The notes beneath the pieces were generated by a model. That model did not search any database. It was not told the origin of the DNA and worked only from the letters and a program-made list of their open reading frames with translations. Below are positions 16,769 to 24,344 of a stretch of DNA of 64,000 nucleotides, in pieces. The stretch is from Mesorhizobium sp. B2-8-5 (GTDB lineage: Bacteria > Pseudomonadota > Alphaproteobacteria > Rhizobiales > Rhizobiaceae). The stretch is taken from assembly GCF_006440675.2 (NCBI RefSeq), contig NZ_CP083951.1:4001501-4065500 (forward strand). Reading direction: 5' to 3'. A program made the translations under genes and the position numbers. Within the stretch, counting starts at the first letter, position 1; each line of letters begins with the position of its first letter.

Positions 16769-16769
16769 G

Positions 16770-18410
16770 TCAGGACTTTCCGAGATAGCGGTCGAGAACA
16801 TTTTTGGTCACGCGTTCGACCATCGCGTCCTGCCTTAGCAGGCCGGCGACCCATTCGCAGCTTCCGGCGTGGAACACCTCGCCCTTGCCGCGCGGGAAAT
16901 TGACGATCATGCCGTTGCCGCGCTTGACCTTGTCGAGATTGGCGTCGCTGGCCTCGCCGAACAAGGTTTCGGCGGTGAAGCGTCCGTCCTCGTCGGTGAG
17001 GAACTGGTCCTCGATCGGGATGTCGGCGCTCTCCTCGACCTGGCTCGCCATGCCGACAGCCAGCACCTGCAAGCCATCCGGCGCGCCGCTGGTTTCAGTC
17101 GGGTAGGGCAGGCCGCCGCGGATCTCGAAATCGAGACCGTCGACCTCATAGCCATAGACATGGCCGTCGGCGCCAAGCAGGTCGCCATAATAGATGCCGG
17201 TGCCGGCGAAGGCCCAGTGCTCCGGCCGGTAGATCGGAAAGCCGCGCACGCCGCGCGGCGCGCAGCCGCCCCAGCCGGCATAGACGCCCCGCGTCGCATT
17301 GAGGCCGAAGGTGGCGCTGCCCGGGCGGCCGATCTCGGGTGCTTCCCAGGAATTGGTGGCGCGCGTGACATCGCCGCCGCGATAGGCGGGATCTTGCGCG
17401 CGCGCCTTGTATTTATAGCAAACCTGGCGGCGGCCCTCGTCCTCCAGCCGCGTCTGCCACATGAAATTGCCGGCGAAGCGCGCCGCATGGCCCCCGCGCT
17501 CGACGTAGTTGTCGACCGCGTCTCGCATCTCCCAGGTCCAGTATTCGTCATGGCCGACGAAGACGACGCAGTCATAGCCAGCGAGGATTTCGGGCGAGAA
17601 ATGCAATTCGTGCTGGCTGGCGAGGTCGACCGCATAGCCGGCGCGCTCGGCGAAGCGGAAGAAATGGCTGTCATAGCTCGCCCAGCCGGAAGAGGCGTAT
17701 TTCTTCGAATGTCCGGTGGCGAAAGCCCATTCCATATGCGGGTAACGCGGCACGATCTTCGGCGGCACCGCGACTTCGAGCGGCACGCGCGGCGCATCCT
17801 TGGGCAGCACGACAAAGCCGCGGCACCAGGGACGCTGCGTCGACACCATCATCGCGTATTGGTCGCGGTTCGGGCCGGTGATGCCCTGATAGTGGTTCGA
17901 GCCGCCCCATGTGTTGTAGGCGAGCCACGTGCCGGTCGCGGCGACCTGCAACAGGCGACCGGGCTTGCGTCCGGGCAGGGGTGTGACGATGAAGAGATGA
18001 TGGCTGTGGATCGGCTTGCCGCCACGGCCCTCGGCCGAGAGCGTCACGCGATAGGCGCCTGACGGCCAATCGTCGCCGACACGGAATTCGAACGACGCCT
18101 CCCAGCCGCAGCCTTCGACCGAGCATTGGTCGGGCGTGTCCTGCCAGCGCGCCGACAGGCCTGTCTTCTCGAAGACCTTGGTCTCGCTGCCGCCGTCGCG
18201 GACGATGACCATGCCGAATTGCGGCGCCGTCGAACTCACATGCAGCGTCACCGTTTCGCCCGGGCGATAGGAAAAGCGGCCGCTGTAGCACCAGATCTCG
18301 CCGCTCGAACCATCCATGCCCGGCCATTCGTAGCAATGGCCGCGCACCGCCTCGCGGCGCTGCTCGGGCGTCAGCCCGAAATCGGGGAATTCGGTGGGCA
18401 GTTGCGTCAA
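16770..18410 (-). CDS. N,N-dimethylformamidase large (beta) subunit-like protein
   Basis: About 546 residues. The protein matches the C-terminal domain found in the large subunit of N,N-dimethylformamidase: YEWPGMDGSSGEIWCYSG near the start, LLQVAATGTWLAYNTWGGSNHY, the repeated VVFVGHDEYWTWEMRDAVDNYVERGGHAARFAGNFMWQ class of segments, and FPRGKGEVFHAGSCEWVAGL at the end. The family contains an iron site (Tyr and Glu ligands) and hydrolyses small amides. No small subunit gene is adjacent. No good ATG exists; TTG 18410 preceded by AGGTG is chosen, with TTG 18458 as an alternative. The aminotransferase gene follows after 1 bp, consistent with use of the amine product. Confidence 0.85.
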   Translation of the reverse strand: MTQLPTEFPDFGLTPEQRREAVRGHCYEWPGMDGSSGEIWCYSGRFSYRPGETVTLHVSSTAPQFGMVIVRDGGSETKVFEKTGLSARWQDTPDQCSVEGCGWEASFEFRVGDDWPSGAYRVTLSAEGRGGKPIHSHHLFIVTPLPGRKPGRLLQVAATGTWLAYNTWGGSNHYQGITGPNRDQYAMMVSTQRPWCRGFVVLPKDAPRVPLEVAVPPKIVPRYPHMEWAFATGHSKKYASSGWASYDSHFFRFAERAGYAVDLASQHELHFSPEILAGYDCVVFVGHDEYWTWEMRDAVDNYVERGGHAARFAGNFMWQTRLEDEGRRQVCYKYKARAQDPAYRGGDVTRATNSWEAPEIGRPGSATFGLNATRGVYAGWGGCAPRGVRGFPIYRPEHWAFAGTGIYYGDLLGADGHVYGYEVDGLDFEIRGGLPYPTETSGAPDGLQVLAVGMASQVEESADIPIEDQFLTDEDGRFTAETLFGEASDANLDKVKRGNGMIVNFPRGKGEVFHAGSCEWVAGLLRQDAMVERVTKNVLDRYLGKS

Positions 18411-18552
18411 GGAACACCTGAGATCACGAGGCCGCCATTGAGACCATTGGCCGGCCAAGCGTCAAATGGAAAGCGTCGGGCCAGCCCGCACTTGCGCTTG
18501 GCGATGTCCGGCAAACGGACTATCTCATCCTAGGGTCCATCGATATTTCAGG

Positions 18553-18675
18553 CGAGGCCGGCCTGCGAATGGCAATTTCCCGCGCTTCCGGTGCTCACGT
18601 ACTTCAAGTACGCTCCGCTCCGGTTCTCGGGAACCGCCTTTCCCGGCTCGGCCTGACCTGAATCTCGACAGACCC
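18553..18675. repeat. Rhizobial palindromic repeat element
   Basis: The intergenic stretch between the divergent dimethylformamidase-like and ParB-like genes is filled by a dyad-rich element. Its centre is a perfect palindrome CGTACTTcAAGTACG (18598-18612), with outer arms TTCCCG (18577-18582) and CGGGAA (18628-18633). A similar border sequence with its middle missing may occur at about 54292-54335. Repeats of this appearance are common in Mesorhizobium (from memory). Confidence 0.6.
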
Positions 18676-18704
18676 TGGCGCAAGATTTCCCACGGGGAGC
18701 CGAC

Positions 18705-18953
18705 ATGCTGCGTGTGCAAAAGGTCAAGGTCGACGACATCTACGTGCCGACGGCGCGCCGCAAGACGCTGCACCCCGAAACCGTGCGCCATCTCGCCGAG
18801 GATATTCTCGAAAACGGCATGAAGACGCCGATCCAGGTGCGGCACGACGGCAAGCGTCACGTCCTGGTCGAGGGGCTGCACCGGCTCGAAGCCGCCAAAT
18901 GGCTGGGCGAGACCATGATCGACGCCTATCTCGTCCAGGCCAAGCGCCATTGA
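18705..18953 (+). CDS. Small ParB N-terminal-like protein
   Basis: 82 residues covering just a ParB/Srx-like fold: VQKVKVDDIYVPTARRKTLHPETVRHLAEDILENGMKTPIQVR, then HVLVEGLHRLEAAKWLG (the GxHRxxA motif of the ParB CTPase/Srx pocket) and DAYLVQAKRH. No helix-turn-helix or C-terminal dimer domain follows, so it is not a chromosome-partitioning ParB. Stand-alone proteins of this kind are of unknown role and may bind nucleotides. GGGGAG lies about 6 nt before the ATG. Confidence 0.85.
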   Translation: MLRVQKVKVDDIYVPTARRKTLHPETVRHLAEDILENGMKTPIQVRHDGKRHVLVEGLHRLEAAKWLGETMIDAYLVQAKRH

Positions 18954-19070
18954 TCTCTCGTCCGGGGCTGGCCTATCACCGTTAGCGATCGCGTCCCATC
19001 AAAGCTTTTTGATTGACGCCGCCATGCCGGCGGCTAGAGCGTTCCGATACTCGCGAACAGGATGCTTATC

Positions 19071-19466
19071 ATGGCGAAGTATGAGGGCGGTTGCTTGTGC
19101 GGCGCGGTGCGGTATCGGGCCGATGCCGAGCCGGTCAACGAACGGGTTTGCCATTGCCGGATCTGCCAGAAGGCGATCGGCGCCGCCTTCAACGCGCGGC
19201 TTCTGTTCCGCATCGACGACGTGACGATCGAGGGGCCGGTGGCGACGATCAATTCCACGCCCGACCTCCAGCGCGGCTTCTGTCCGGTGTGCGGCACGAC
19301 GATGTTTTCGCGTCGCGACTCCAGGGGCATTCTCGGCGTCACGTCCGGCTCGCTCGACGATCCGTCGCTGTTCGAGCCCGACATGCATTTCTGGACTGCT
19401 TCGAAGCAGCCCTGGCTGATGCTTGATGATGGCCTGCCGCAACATGAAGGCGCGCCGCCGGCCTGA
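19071..19466 (+). CDS. GFA family protein (glutathione-dependent formaldehyde-activating enzyme fold)
   Basis: 131 residues with all zinc ligands of the GFA/CENP-V fold: CLC at residues 8-10, CHCRIC at 27-32 and CPVC at 71-74, followed by a typical SGSLDDPSLFEPDMHFWTASKQPW segment. Members bind glutathione or related thiols; most are of unknown substrate. ATG 19071 is chosen because ACAGGA lies about 9 nt upstream; ATG 19062 overlaps that site. It appears to be a single-gene transcript. Confidence 0.9.
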   Translation: MAKYEGGCLCGAVRYRADAEPVNERVCHCRICQKAIGAAFNARLLFRIDDVTIEGPVATINSTPDLQRGFCPVCGTTMFSRRDSRGILGVTSGSLDDPSLFEPDMHFWTASKQPWLMLDDGLPQHEGAPPA

Positions 19467-19595
19467 GTCATTGCGACGCAGGCCTGCACAAAAATTTCAT
19501 CTTGGATTCACGAGATAGCCGGCAAAGCGTCATTGGCGGGCCATCATTGGCTGCCTATCTAAGCGCCATGCGGGAAGGCATCGAGGAGGCGACGG

Positions 19596-19808
19596 ATGAG
19601 CGAGAGCATCAACACCCTGGACGAGCTTTTGAACGACCCGATGGTCCAGCTCGTGATGGCGCGCGACCGCGTGCGCCCCGCCGAGCTTCGCCTGCTTCTG
19701 GAAAAGGCTCGCGACAGGGCGGGCGAGGATTCTCGCATCGACCAGGCTTCGGTGCCGCCAGCGCATGTTGTGGCAAGAAGCTGCCTGAAGCAGTGGTTGT
19801 ACCGTTGA
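19596..19808 (+). CDS. Small hypothetical protein (70 aa)
   Basis: 70 residues, opening MSESINTLDELLNDPMVQLVM with a following basic, Arg-rich helix (ARDRVRPAELRLLLEKARDR). A strong ribosome binding site (GAGGAGG) lies 7 nt upstream, which is the main support that it is real. No domain is recognised; the high helix propensity and charge suggest a regulator-like or adaptor protein, but this is speculative. It runs toward the convergent GNAT-like gene, with 19 bp between the stops. Confidence 0.6.
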   Translation: MSESINTLDELLNDPMVQLVMARDRVRPAELRLLLEKARDRAGEDSRIDQASVPPAHVVARSCLKQWLYR

Positions 19809-19827
19809 GGCAACTCCGCCGAAATGG

Positions 19828-20757
19828 TCAGCTCGAATTCGCGGGTAAGTAACTGTAGTGGCTGCGCAAATAGGCGAGCCTGAAGCCGAGCCGGTCGTAG
19901 TTGCGATAGGCCGGTCCGTCGCGGTCGGGGCGCGGCGCCTCGATGTCGGCGACAAACAGTTTCGCGCCGGCGGCGATGCCGTCGCGAACCAGCCTTTCGC
20001 CGAGCATGGCATCAAGATCGAAGCTCGGTGCCATGATTCCCGGCACCGGGGCGTCGATGCCGCTCCAGGCGGCGCCGTTTGAGATGAACAGCGAGCGCAC
20101 GGCGGCGACCGCGCCCTTGCGTTTCAGCATGTAATGACGCCAGCCCTTACGACCGACAAGCGCCGTGAGCCAGGGCGAGGTGGGAAGCCTGTATTTGGCA
20201 TCGATGAAAGAAGCCCATTCCGAAGCTGTCTTGGGTGTGACCTCCTCGATCGCCAGATCGTCGACTGGGATCAGCGGGTCGCCCGGGAAAAGCGGCTCGT
20301 CCGGCAGCGGCGTCGCGTCGCGAAAGATGCGCTCCCAGCCGCTTTGCTGCTGCATCCCGCGCGCTTCCAGCCAGCATCTCAGCCGCGACGGCTCGGTGTG
20401 CGGATTGGTATAGAACCACGGTCGCACGATGCCGGCCGCGCGGTAGTGCGCGAGCAGCGCATCGACCTGTTCTTCCGTCGCCGGGCCATCGACGCCGATA
20501 TTCTTCACGCAGTTGAAATGGATGAAAGGGATCGTCGTGCAGGTGGTCCAGACAAGGTCGCCGTCCTTGGCGATCGACAAGCCTTGCCGTGCCGCGAAAT
20601 CGGCGGGCGCCGCCTCGTAAAGGTCGAGCCAGGCAGCAACTTCGGCGCGTTCGATGGCGCGGCTGAAATCGCGCGACACCGCCTCGATCGCGATGTCCGG
20701 GACGTGCGTTTGCGGCGGCACGACTGGCTGCAGTTCCGAGAGGGCGGCGGTCGACAT
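19828..20757 (-). CDS. GNAT-like acetyltransferase family protein
   Basis: 309 residues. The organisation suggests two GNAT-type lobes: an N-terminal half with IPFIHFNCVKNIGVDGPATEEQVDALLAHYRAAGI and a C-terminal half with a degenerate acyl-CoA binding region and the terminal NYDRLGFRLAYLRSHYSYL, which matches the end of GNAT folds (Y-x-x-x-G-F). Enzymatic motif A is weak, so the assignment is moderate. The promoter region just upstream contains near-consensus -35 and -10 boxes and a perfect dyad, so expression is probably controlled by a TetR-like repressor encoded elsewhere. Confidence 0.7.
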   Translation of the reverse strand: MSTAALSELQPVVPPQTHVPDIAIEAVSRDFSRAIERAEVAAWLDLYEAAPADFAARQGLSIAKDGDLVWTTCTTIPFIHFNCVKNIGVDGPATEEQVDALLAHYRAAGIVRPWFYTNPHTEPSRLRCWLEARGMQQQSGWERIFRDATPLPDEPLFPGDPLIPVDDLAIEEVTPKTASEWASFIDAKYRLPTSPWLTALVGRKGWRHYMLKRKGAVAAVRSLFISNGAAWSGIDAPVPGIMAPSFDLDAMLGERLVRDGIAAGAKLFVADIEAPRPDRDGPAYRNYDRLGFRLAYLRSHYSYLPANSS

Positions 20758-20777
20758 GGGATGCTCCTCCGATTTGC

Positions 20778-20826
20778 CTTACAGTGTAAGATTAGAGGAG
20801 AATAATATGATGTCGCCTGTTGTCAA
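20778..20826 (-). promoter_or_regulatory. Promoter with operator-like dyad upstream of the GNAT-like gene
   Basis: On the minus strand TTGACA (20826-20821) and TATTCT (20804-20799) are separated by 16 bp. Just downstream lies the perfect inverted repeat CTTACAGTGTAAG (20778-20790), positioned around +8 to +20, where a repressor would block transcription. Size and symmetry resemble TetR-family operators; no regulator gene is near. Confidence 0.55.
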
Positions 20827-20960
20827 GCAGGATTAGCGGCACCTTACAAATCCGTGAGTTGGAATCACGCTGTCGTGAGGCTAAGCCTGTCCCCGATGGG
20901 CTTTCGATGACGATTCACTTTTGCCCCGGATGACGGCCGGGGCACGGGGAAAGGACCGGG

Positions 20961-21833
20961 ATGACCGACGTCTGCACGCAAGGACTGGATACCGGCTTTG
21001 TCGGCCTGGGTTACGCCAAGGTGGCGTTCCTCGGCATCGTGCAAGGCATCACCGAATTGCTGCCGATCTCATCCACGGCGCACATGCGCATCGTGCCGGC
21101 CGTGCTGGGCTGGCAGGACCCCGGCTCGGCCTTCTCCGCCGCCATGCAGCTGGCGGCGCTGGCGGCGGTGATCAGCTATTTCTGGAGCGATGTCAGGGAC
21201 GTGCTGTTCGGATCGCTGTCGGCGATCTCGCGCCGCGATTTCGGCGACCGCTATTTCCGCCTCGCGATCAGCATCGTGCTTGCGACCGTTCCGATCGTCA
21301 TTGCGGGCCTTGCCCTTTCCGGCGTGCTCAACGCCTGCAATTCGCCCTTGCGCGGGCTCGCCGTCATCGGCTGGGCCTGCATCGCCATGGCGATCCTTTT
21401 GGCGCTCGCCGAAATCTTCGCCAGCCACAAGCTCGTGCTGCGCCAGGCATCGATCCTCGACGCGCTGCTGGTGGGCATCGCTCAGGTCGGCGCGCTCATT
21501 CCCGGCGTCTCGCGCTCGGGCTCGACGCTGACGGCGGCGATGGGGCTGGGCTTTGCCCGGCCGGAGGCGGCGCGCCTGTCGTTCCTGCTCGGCTTGCCGG
21601 CCATCGCGCTGGCCGGCCTCAAGGAGCTCTATGAACTGCACAAGGTGCATCTCGACGCGCATGGCTGGTCGATCCTGGCCGTCGGCCTTGTCGTCGCCTC
21701 GATCTCGGCCTTCTTCGCGATATGGGGGCTGATGCGGGTGCTCGAGCGCTTCTCCGCCTGGCCGTTCGTCATCTATCGCGGCCTGCTCGGCGTGGTGCTG
21801 CTGATCGGGATCGCCACTGGCTGGCTTGTCTAA
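20961..21833 (+). CDS. uppP: Undecaprenyl-diphosphate phosphatase
   Basis: 290 residues, strongly hydrophobic with about eight membrane segments. The two active-site signatures of the UppP/BacA family are present: GIVQGITELLPISSTAHM near residues 25-42 (Glu and Ser residues) and PGVSRSGST around residue 180. The enzyme dephosphorylates undecaprenyl pyrophosphate at the periplasmic side to recycle the lipid carrier for peptidoglycan and polysaccharide synthesis, and confers bacitracin resistance when overproduced. A 7-bp GC hairpin (20923-20943) sits in the leader just before the ribosome binding site GGGGAAAGGA. The stop codon TAA overlaps the first bases of a hairpin repeat. Confidence 0.95.
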   Translation: MTDVCTQGLDTGFVGLGYAKVAFLGIVQGITELLPISSTAHMRIVPAVLGWQDPGSAFSAAMQLAALAAVISYFWSDVRDVLFGSLSAISRRDFGDRYFRLAISIVLATVPIVIAGLALSGVLNACNSPLRGLAVIGWACIAMAILLALAEIFASHKLVLRQASILDALLVGIAQVGALIPGVSRSGSTLTAAMGLGFARPEAARLSFLLGLPAIALAGLKELYELHKVHLDAHGWSILAVGLVVASISAFFAIWGLMRVLERFSAWPFVIYRGLLGVVLLIGIATGWLV

Positions 21834-21930
21834 AGCGCGTCGCGTCGAAACGGATTCACGCGACGCTTTAGGTCGTTGCTTGATGCATGTCGTTGTCGCA
21901 AAACCGAGGCCACTTTTGCGCGACATGCAT
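21832..21930. repeat. Hairpin-rich interspersed repeat, copy 1
   Basis: The copy starts within the uppP stop codon. It has a left hairpin (TAAAGCG...CGCTTTA arms), the motif AAACGGATTCA, and a right hairpin with GCATGTCG paired to CGACATGC around about 21895-21929. Copies 2 (60882-60987) and 3 (52635-52729) share the layout; copy 2 is clearly similar along its length. Confidence 0.85.
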
Positions 21931-21981
21931 TAGAGGTCTCGACCCAATCCGCTGTATCGACGCCGACGCTCGGGTGCGCTG

Positions 21982-22767
21982 ATGGATCTTGTGACTCTGC
22001 TGCAATCCGTGCCGTTGCTGGCGACGCTGGTGAAATCGGCGGCGCCGGCGGCAATCGGTGCCGGCATGGGCCTTGGCCAATGGCTGGCGGCGCTGCCGCC
22101 CTGCCGCGACCAGACCTTCGAGAACGCGGCCTATCTGGTCTGCGAAGCCGATCCGGAGCATTTTTCCATCGAGCTGTTCTGGAAGAACAAGGACGGCGAT
22201 TTCTACCGGTCGCTGCACAATCTGCGCAGCGCGCAGCAAGCGACCGGGCGCACCCTGCTTTTCGGCATCAATGCCGGCATGTATCATCCGAACCTCGCGC
22301 CGGTCGGGCTCTATGTCGAACGCGGCGAGCAGATCACGTCGGCGAAGACCGGATCTGGGTCCGGCAATTTCTCCATGCAGCCCAATGGCGTCTTCTATCT
22401 CAGCGCCGGCAAGGCCGGGGTTCGCGCGACCAAGGATTATCTGAAGCGCCCACCGCGCGTCGACTATGCCACGCAGTCCGGGCCAATGCTGGTCATCGAC
22501 GGCAAGCTGCATCCGAAATTCCGTTACGACGGCACCTCGCGCAAGATCCGCGATGGCGTCGGCGTGCGCGCCGACGGGGTCGCGGTCTTCGCGATCTCGA
22601 ACGATGTCGTGACTTTCTACGAATTCGCGCGGCTGTTCCGCGACCAGCTCGGCTGCCCGAACGCGCTCTTCCTCGACGGCTCGATCTCGAGCCTCTATGC
22701 GCCCGCGATCGGCCGCAACGACGATTTCTGGAATCTGGGGCCGATGATCGGCGTGTTCAGGCGCTAG
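21982..22767 (+). CDS. Phosphodiester glycosidase family protein (NAGPA/DUF2233 domain)
   Basis: 261 residues with an N-terminal hydrophobic stretch that may be a signal anchor. The domain is recognised from LLFGINAGMYHPNLAPVGLYVERGE, NFSMQPNGVFYL, DYATQSGPMLVIDGKLHP, RKIRDGVGVRADGVAVFAISND and LFLDGSISSLYAP. The last motif (L-D-G-S/G-x-S) and the N-A-G-M-Y motif are the family hallmarks. The human homologue uncovers mannose-6-phosphate by removing GlcNAc; bacterial members are thought to cut phosphodiester-linked sugars in envelope polymers. It stands alone between uppP and the GH25 gene, a loose cluster of envelope functions. Confidence 0.88.
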   Translation: MDLVTLLQSVPLLATLVKSAAPAAIGAGMGLGQWLAALPPCRDQTFENAAYLVCEADPEHFSIELFWKNKDGDFYRSLHNLRSAQQATGRTLLFGINAGMYHPNLAPVGLYVERGEQITSAKTGSGSGNFSMQPNGVFYLSAGKAGVRATKDYLKRPPRVDYATQSGPMLVIDGKLHPKFRYDGTSRKIRDGVGVRADGVAVFAISNDVVTFYEFARLFRDQLGCPNALFLDGSISSLYAPAIGRNDDFWNLGPMIGVFRR

Positions 22768-22919
22768 CCAAGAAGCTCGCTTCGGCGCCATCCCGAATCA
22801 TCCGACCGCGCCAAAAGTAAATTTTGATTCAAACTTTGTTGGTAATTTCTCATTAGGAATGGGGGTTCCGGCGGCGCTGTTCCTGCCTTCGGTCTGTTTT
22901 GTTTTGCGTACAGGTCAAG

Positions 22920-24038
22920 ATGCGGATTTTTGGCGTCGTCAGTTTCGTGCTCGCATCGCTATGCCTTGCCGGCTGCTCGTCCACGTCGGGCGTCGATGCC
23001 TTGCAGATGCCGTCCAACGAGACGACGAGCTCGGTCGTGCGGCCGAGCGCGCCGGTGTCGAAGGGCGTAAGGACCGCCGTCACCGAAAGAACCGTCGAGA
23101 CCGCGTCGATGTCGGGCGCCGCGCGCATCAAGCCGCCAGCGCCGTTGCTCGACGAGGGTAACGCGAGCCCCGGCGACGAGGACACTCGCCCCTTCGGCCT
23201 TGCCGAGGAGGAGACGGTGAATTTTCCCGCGACCGAATTGCCGGACAGCGTCGAGCCGCCGGTGCAGGAGGCAGCGCTCGTCTCGCCGCCGAAGCGGCTG
23301 TCGCGCGCGGCGCCTGCTATGCTCGCCGGTCCGGTCACCCGTTATGCGTTCCGCGACGCGAAGCCGATCAATTTCGGCCGCTCTTCACCTCGCCATCTTG
23401 CCGTTCACGGCGTCGACGTCTCGCGCTGGCAGGGCAACATCAGCTGGCAGAAGCTGCGCGCCCAGGGCGCCAACTTCGCTTATATCAAGGCGACCGACGG
23501 CGGCGATCATCTCGACCCGATGTTCATGAAGAATTGGCGCAACGCCGATGCCGCCGGGCTGAAGCGCGGCGCCTATCATTTCTTCTACTGGTGCCGCACC
23601 GCCGGCGAGCAGGCCGACTGGTTCATCCGCAACGTGCCGAAGGTCGACGGCGCGCTGCCGCCGGTCATCGACGTCGAGTGGAACGGCGATTCCTCCTGCA
23701 AGCGGCGGCCTTCGCGCGAAAAGGTGCTGGAGAAGATGCAGGTGTTCATGGACAAGCTGGAGCGCCACTACGGCCAGCGGCCCATCATCTACACCAGCCC
23801 CGACTTCTATCGCGACAACCTGCGCGGCGCCTTCCAGGATTATCCCTTCTGGCTGCGCGCGGTGGCGGCCCACCCGTCAAAAGTCTATCCGGGTCGCAGG
23901 TGGCTGTTCTGGCAATATTCGGGCTCCGGTCTGTCGCATGGTGTCAGCGGCCGCATCGACCTCAACGTCTTCCATGGCGACGAGCGCCAATGGCGCGCCT
24001 GGCTGGGCGGGGGGCAGATGGTGGCCGACGCGGATTAG
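22920..24038 (+). CDS. GH25 family lysozyme, predicted lipoprotein
   Basis: 372 residues from ATG 22920. The N-terminus is a lipoprotein signal (FVLASLCLAGC lipobox, Cys about residue 21). A low-complexity Pro/Ser/Glu-rich linker follows to about residue 165, then a glycoside hydrolase 25 domain: HGVDVSRWQGNISW (catalytic Asp), FAYIKATDGGDHLD, YHFFYWC, PPVIDVEWNGD (catalytic Asp-Glu), PIIYTSPDFY and WLFWQYSGSG. It should cleave the beta-1,4 bond between MurNAc and GlcNAc from the outer-membrane side of the periplasm. An AT-rich stretch 22805-22860 is a likely promoter. The IS110 element begins about 130 bp downstream without disturbing it. Confidence 0.92.
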   Translation: MRIFGVVSFVLASLCLAGCSSTSGVDALQMPSNETTSSVVRPSAPVSKGVRTAVTERTVETASMSGAARIKPPAPLLDEGNASPGDEDTRPFGLAEEETVNFPATELPDSVEPPVQEAALVSPPKRLSRAAPAMLAGPVTRYAFRDAKPINFGRSSPRHLAVHGVDVSRWQGNISWQKLRAQGANFAYIKATDGGDHLDPMFMKNWRNADAAGLKRGAYHFFYWCRTAGEQADWFIRNVPKVDGALPPVIDVEWNGDSSCKRRPSREKVLEKMQVFMDKLERHYGQRPIIYTSPDFYRDNLRGAFQDYPFWLRAVAAHPSKVYPGRRWLFWQYSGSGLSHGVSGRIDLNVFHGDERQWRAWLGGGQMVADAD

Positions 24039-24112
24039 GATTTCTTCTGGAGGCGGCCGGAGAGGAGTGCTCCAGGGAAGGCCGCTCCGTTGAAGAATCG
24101 GGCATCGCACGC

Positions 24113-24170
24113 CTTCGTCATCCACGGGCGGAGCAAGGAGCGAAGCGACGCAGCGCAGACCATAGAATCC
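24113..24170. repeat. REP-like repeat at left end of the IS110 element
   Basis: This copy matches the reverse complement of 25351-25412, with both sharing CTTCGTCAT at one border, GGGCGGAGCA and GGAGCGAAGC inside, and TAGAATCC at the other border. The two copies face each other, as in paired REP elements, with the IS inserted between them next to this copy's inner border. Confidence 0.75.
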
Positions 24171-24195
24171 TGTGTGTTGGTTCTGGTGTATGGTT

Positions 24196-24335
24196 TGAAG
24201 TGGGAAGGAGACCGAATGAATCCTGGTCGTCCTTTCGGACAGGCCGTGGCATGGCCCGGTCCCTTCCCACCGGTGAACCATCAACCTGAACAGTTGCACG
24301 GGGCTGTTCTAAGCAGACCCCGCACCACAGGAAGA
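24196..24335 (+). ncRNA. Candidate bridge RNA of the IS110 element
   Basis: The non-coding left end folds strongly. An outer stem pairs 24200-24213 with 24258-24270 (9 bp, one bulged A, then 4 bp); it encloses a hairpin with GTCC/GGAC (24229-24240) and an internal single-stranded loop. Further on, GAACAG (24288-24293) pairs with CTGTTC (24304-24309). Stem-enclosed internal loops upstream of the recombinase are the layout of IS110-group bridge RNAs, which pair with target and donor DNA. Exact ends and guide loops were not resolved. Confidence 0.55.
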
Positions 24336-24344
24336 GGCGTGGAC

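Noticed and set aside
24090..24344. 85-codon N-terminal extension of the IS110 transposase
   Set aside because: It would translate the REP and the structured left end of the element; the conserved protein starts at ATG 24345 with its own ribosome binding site.
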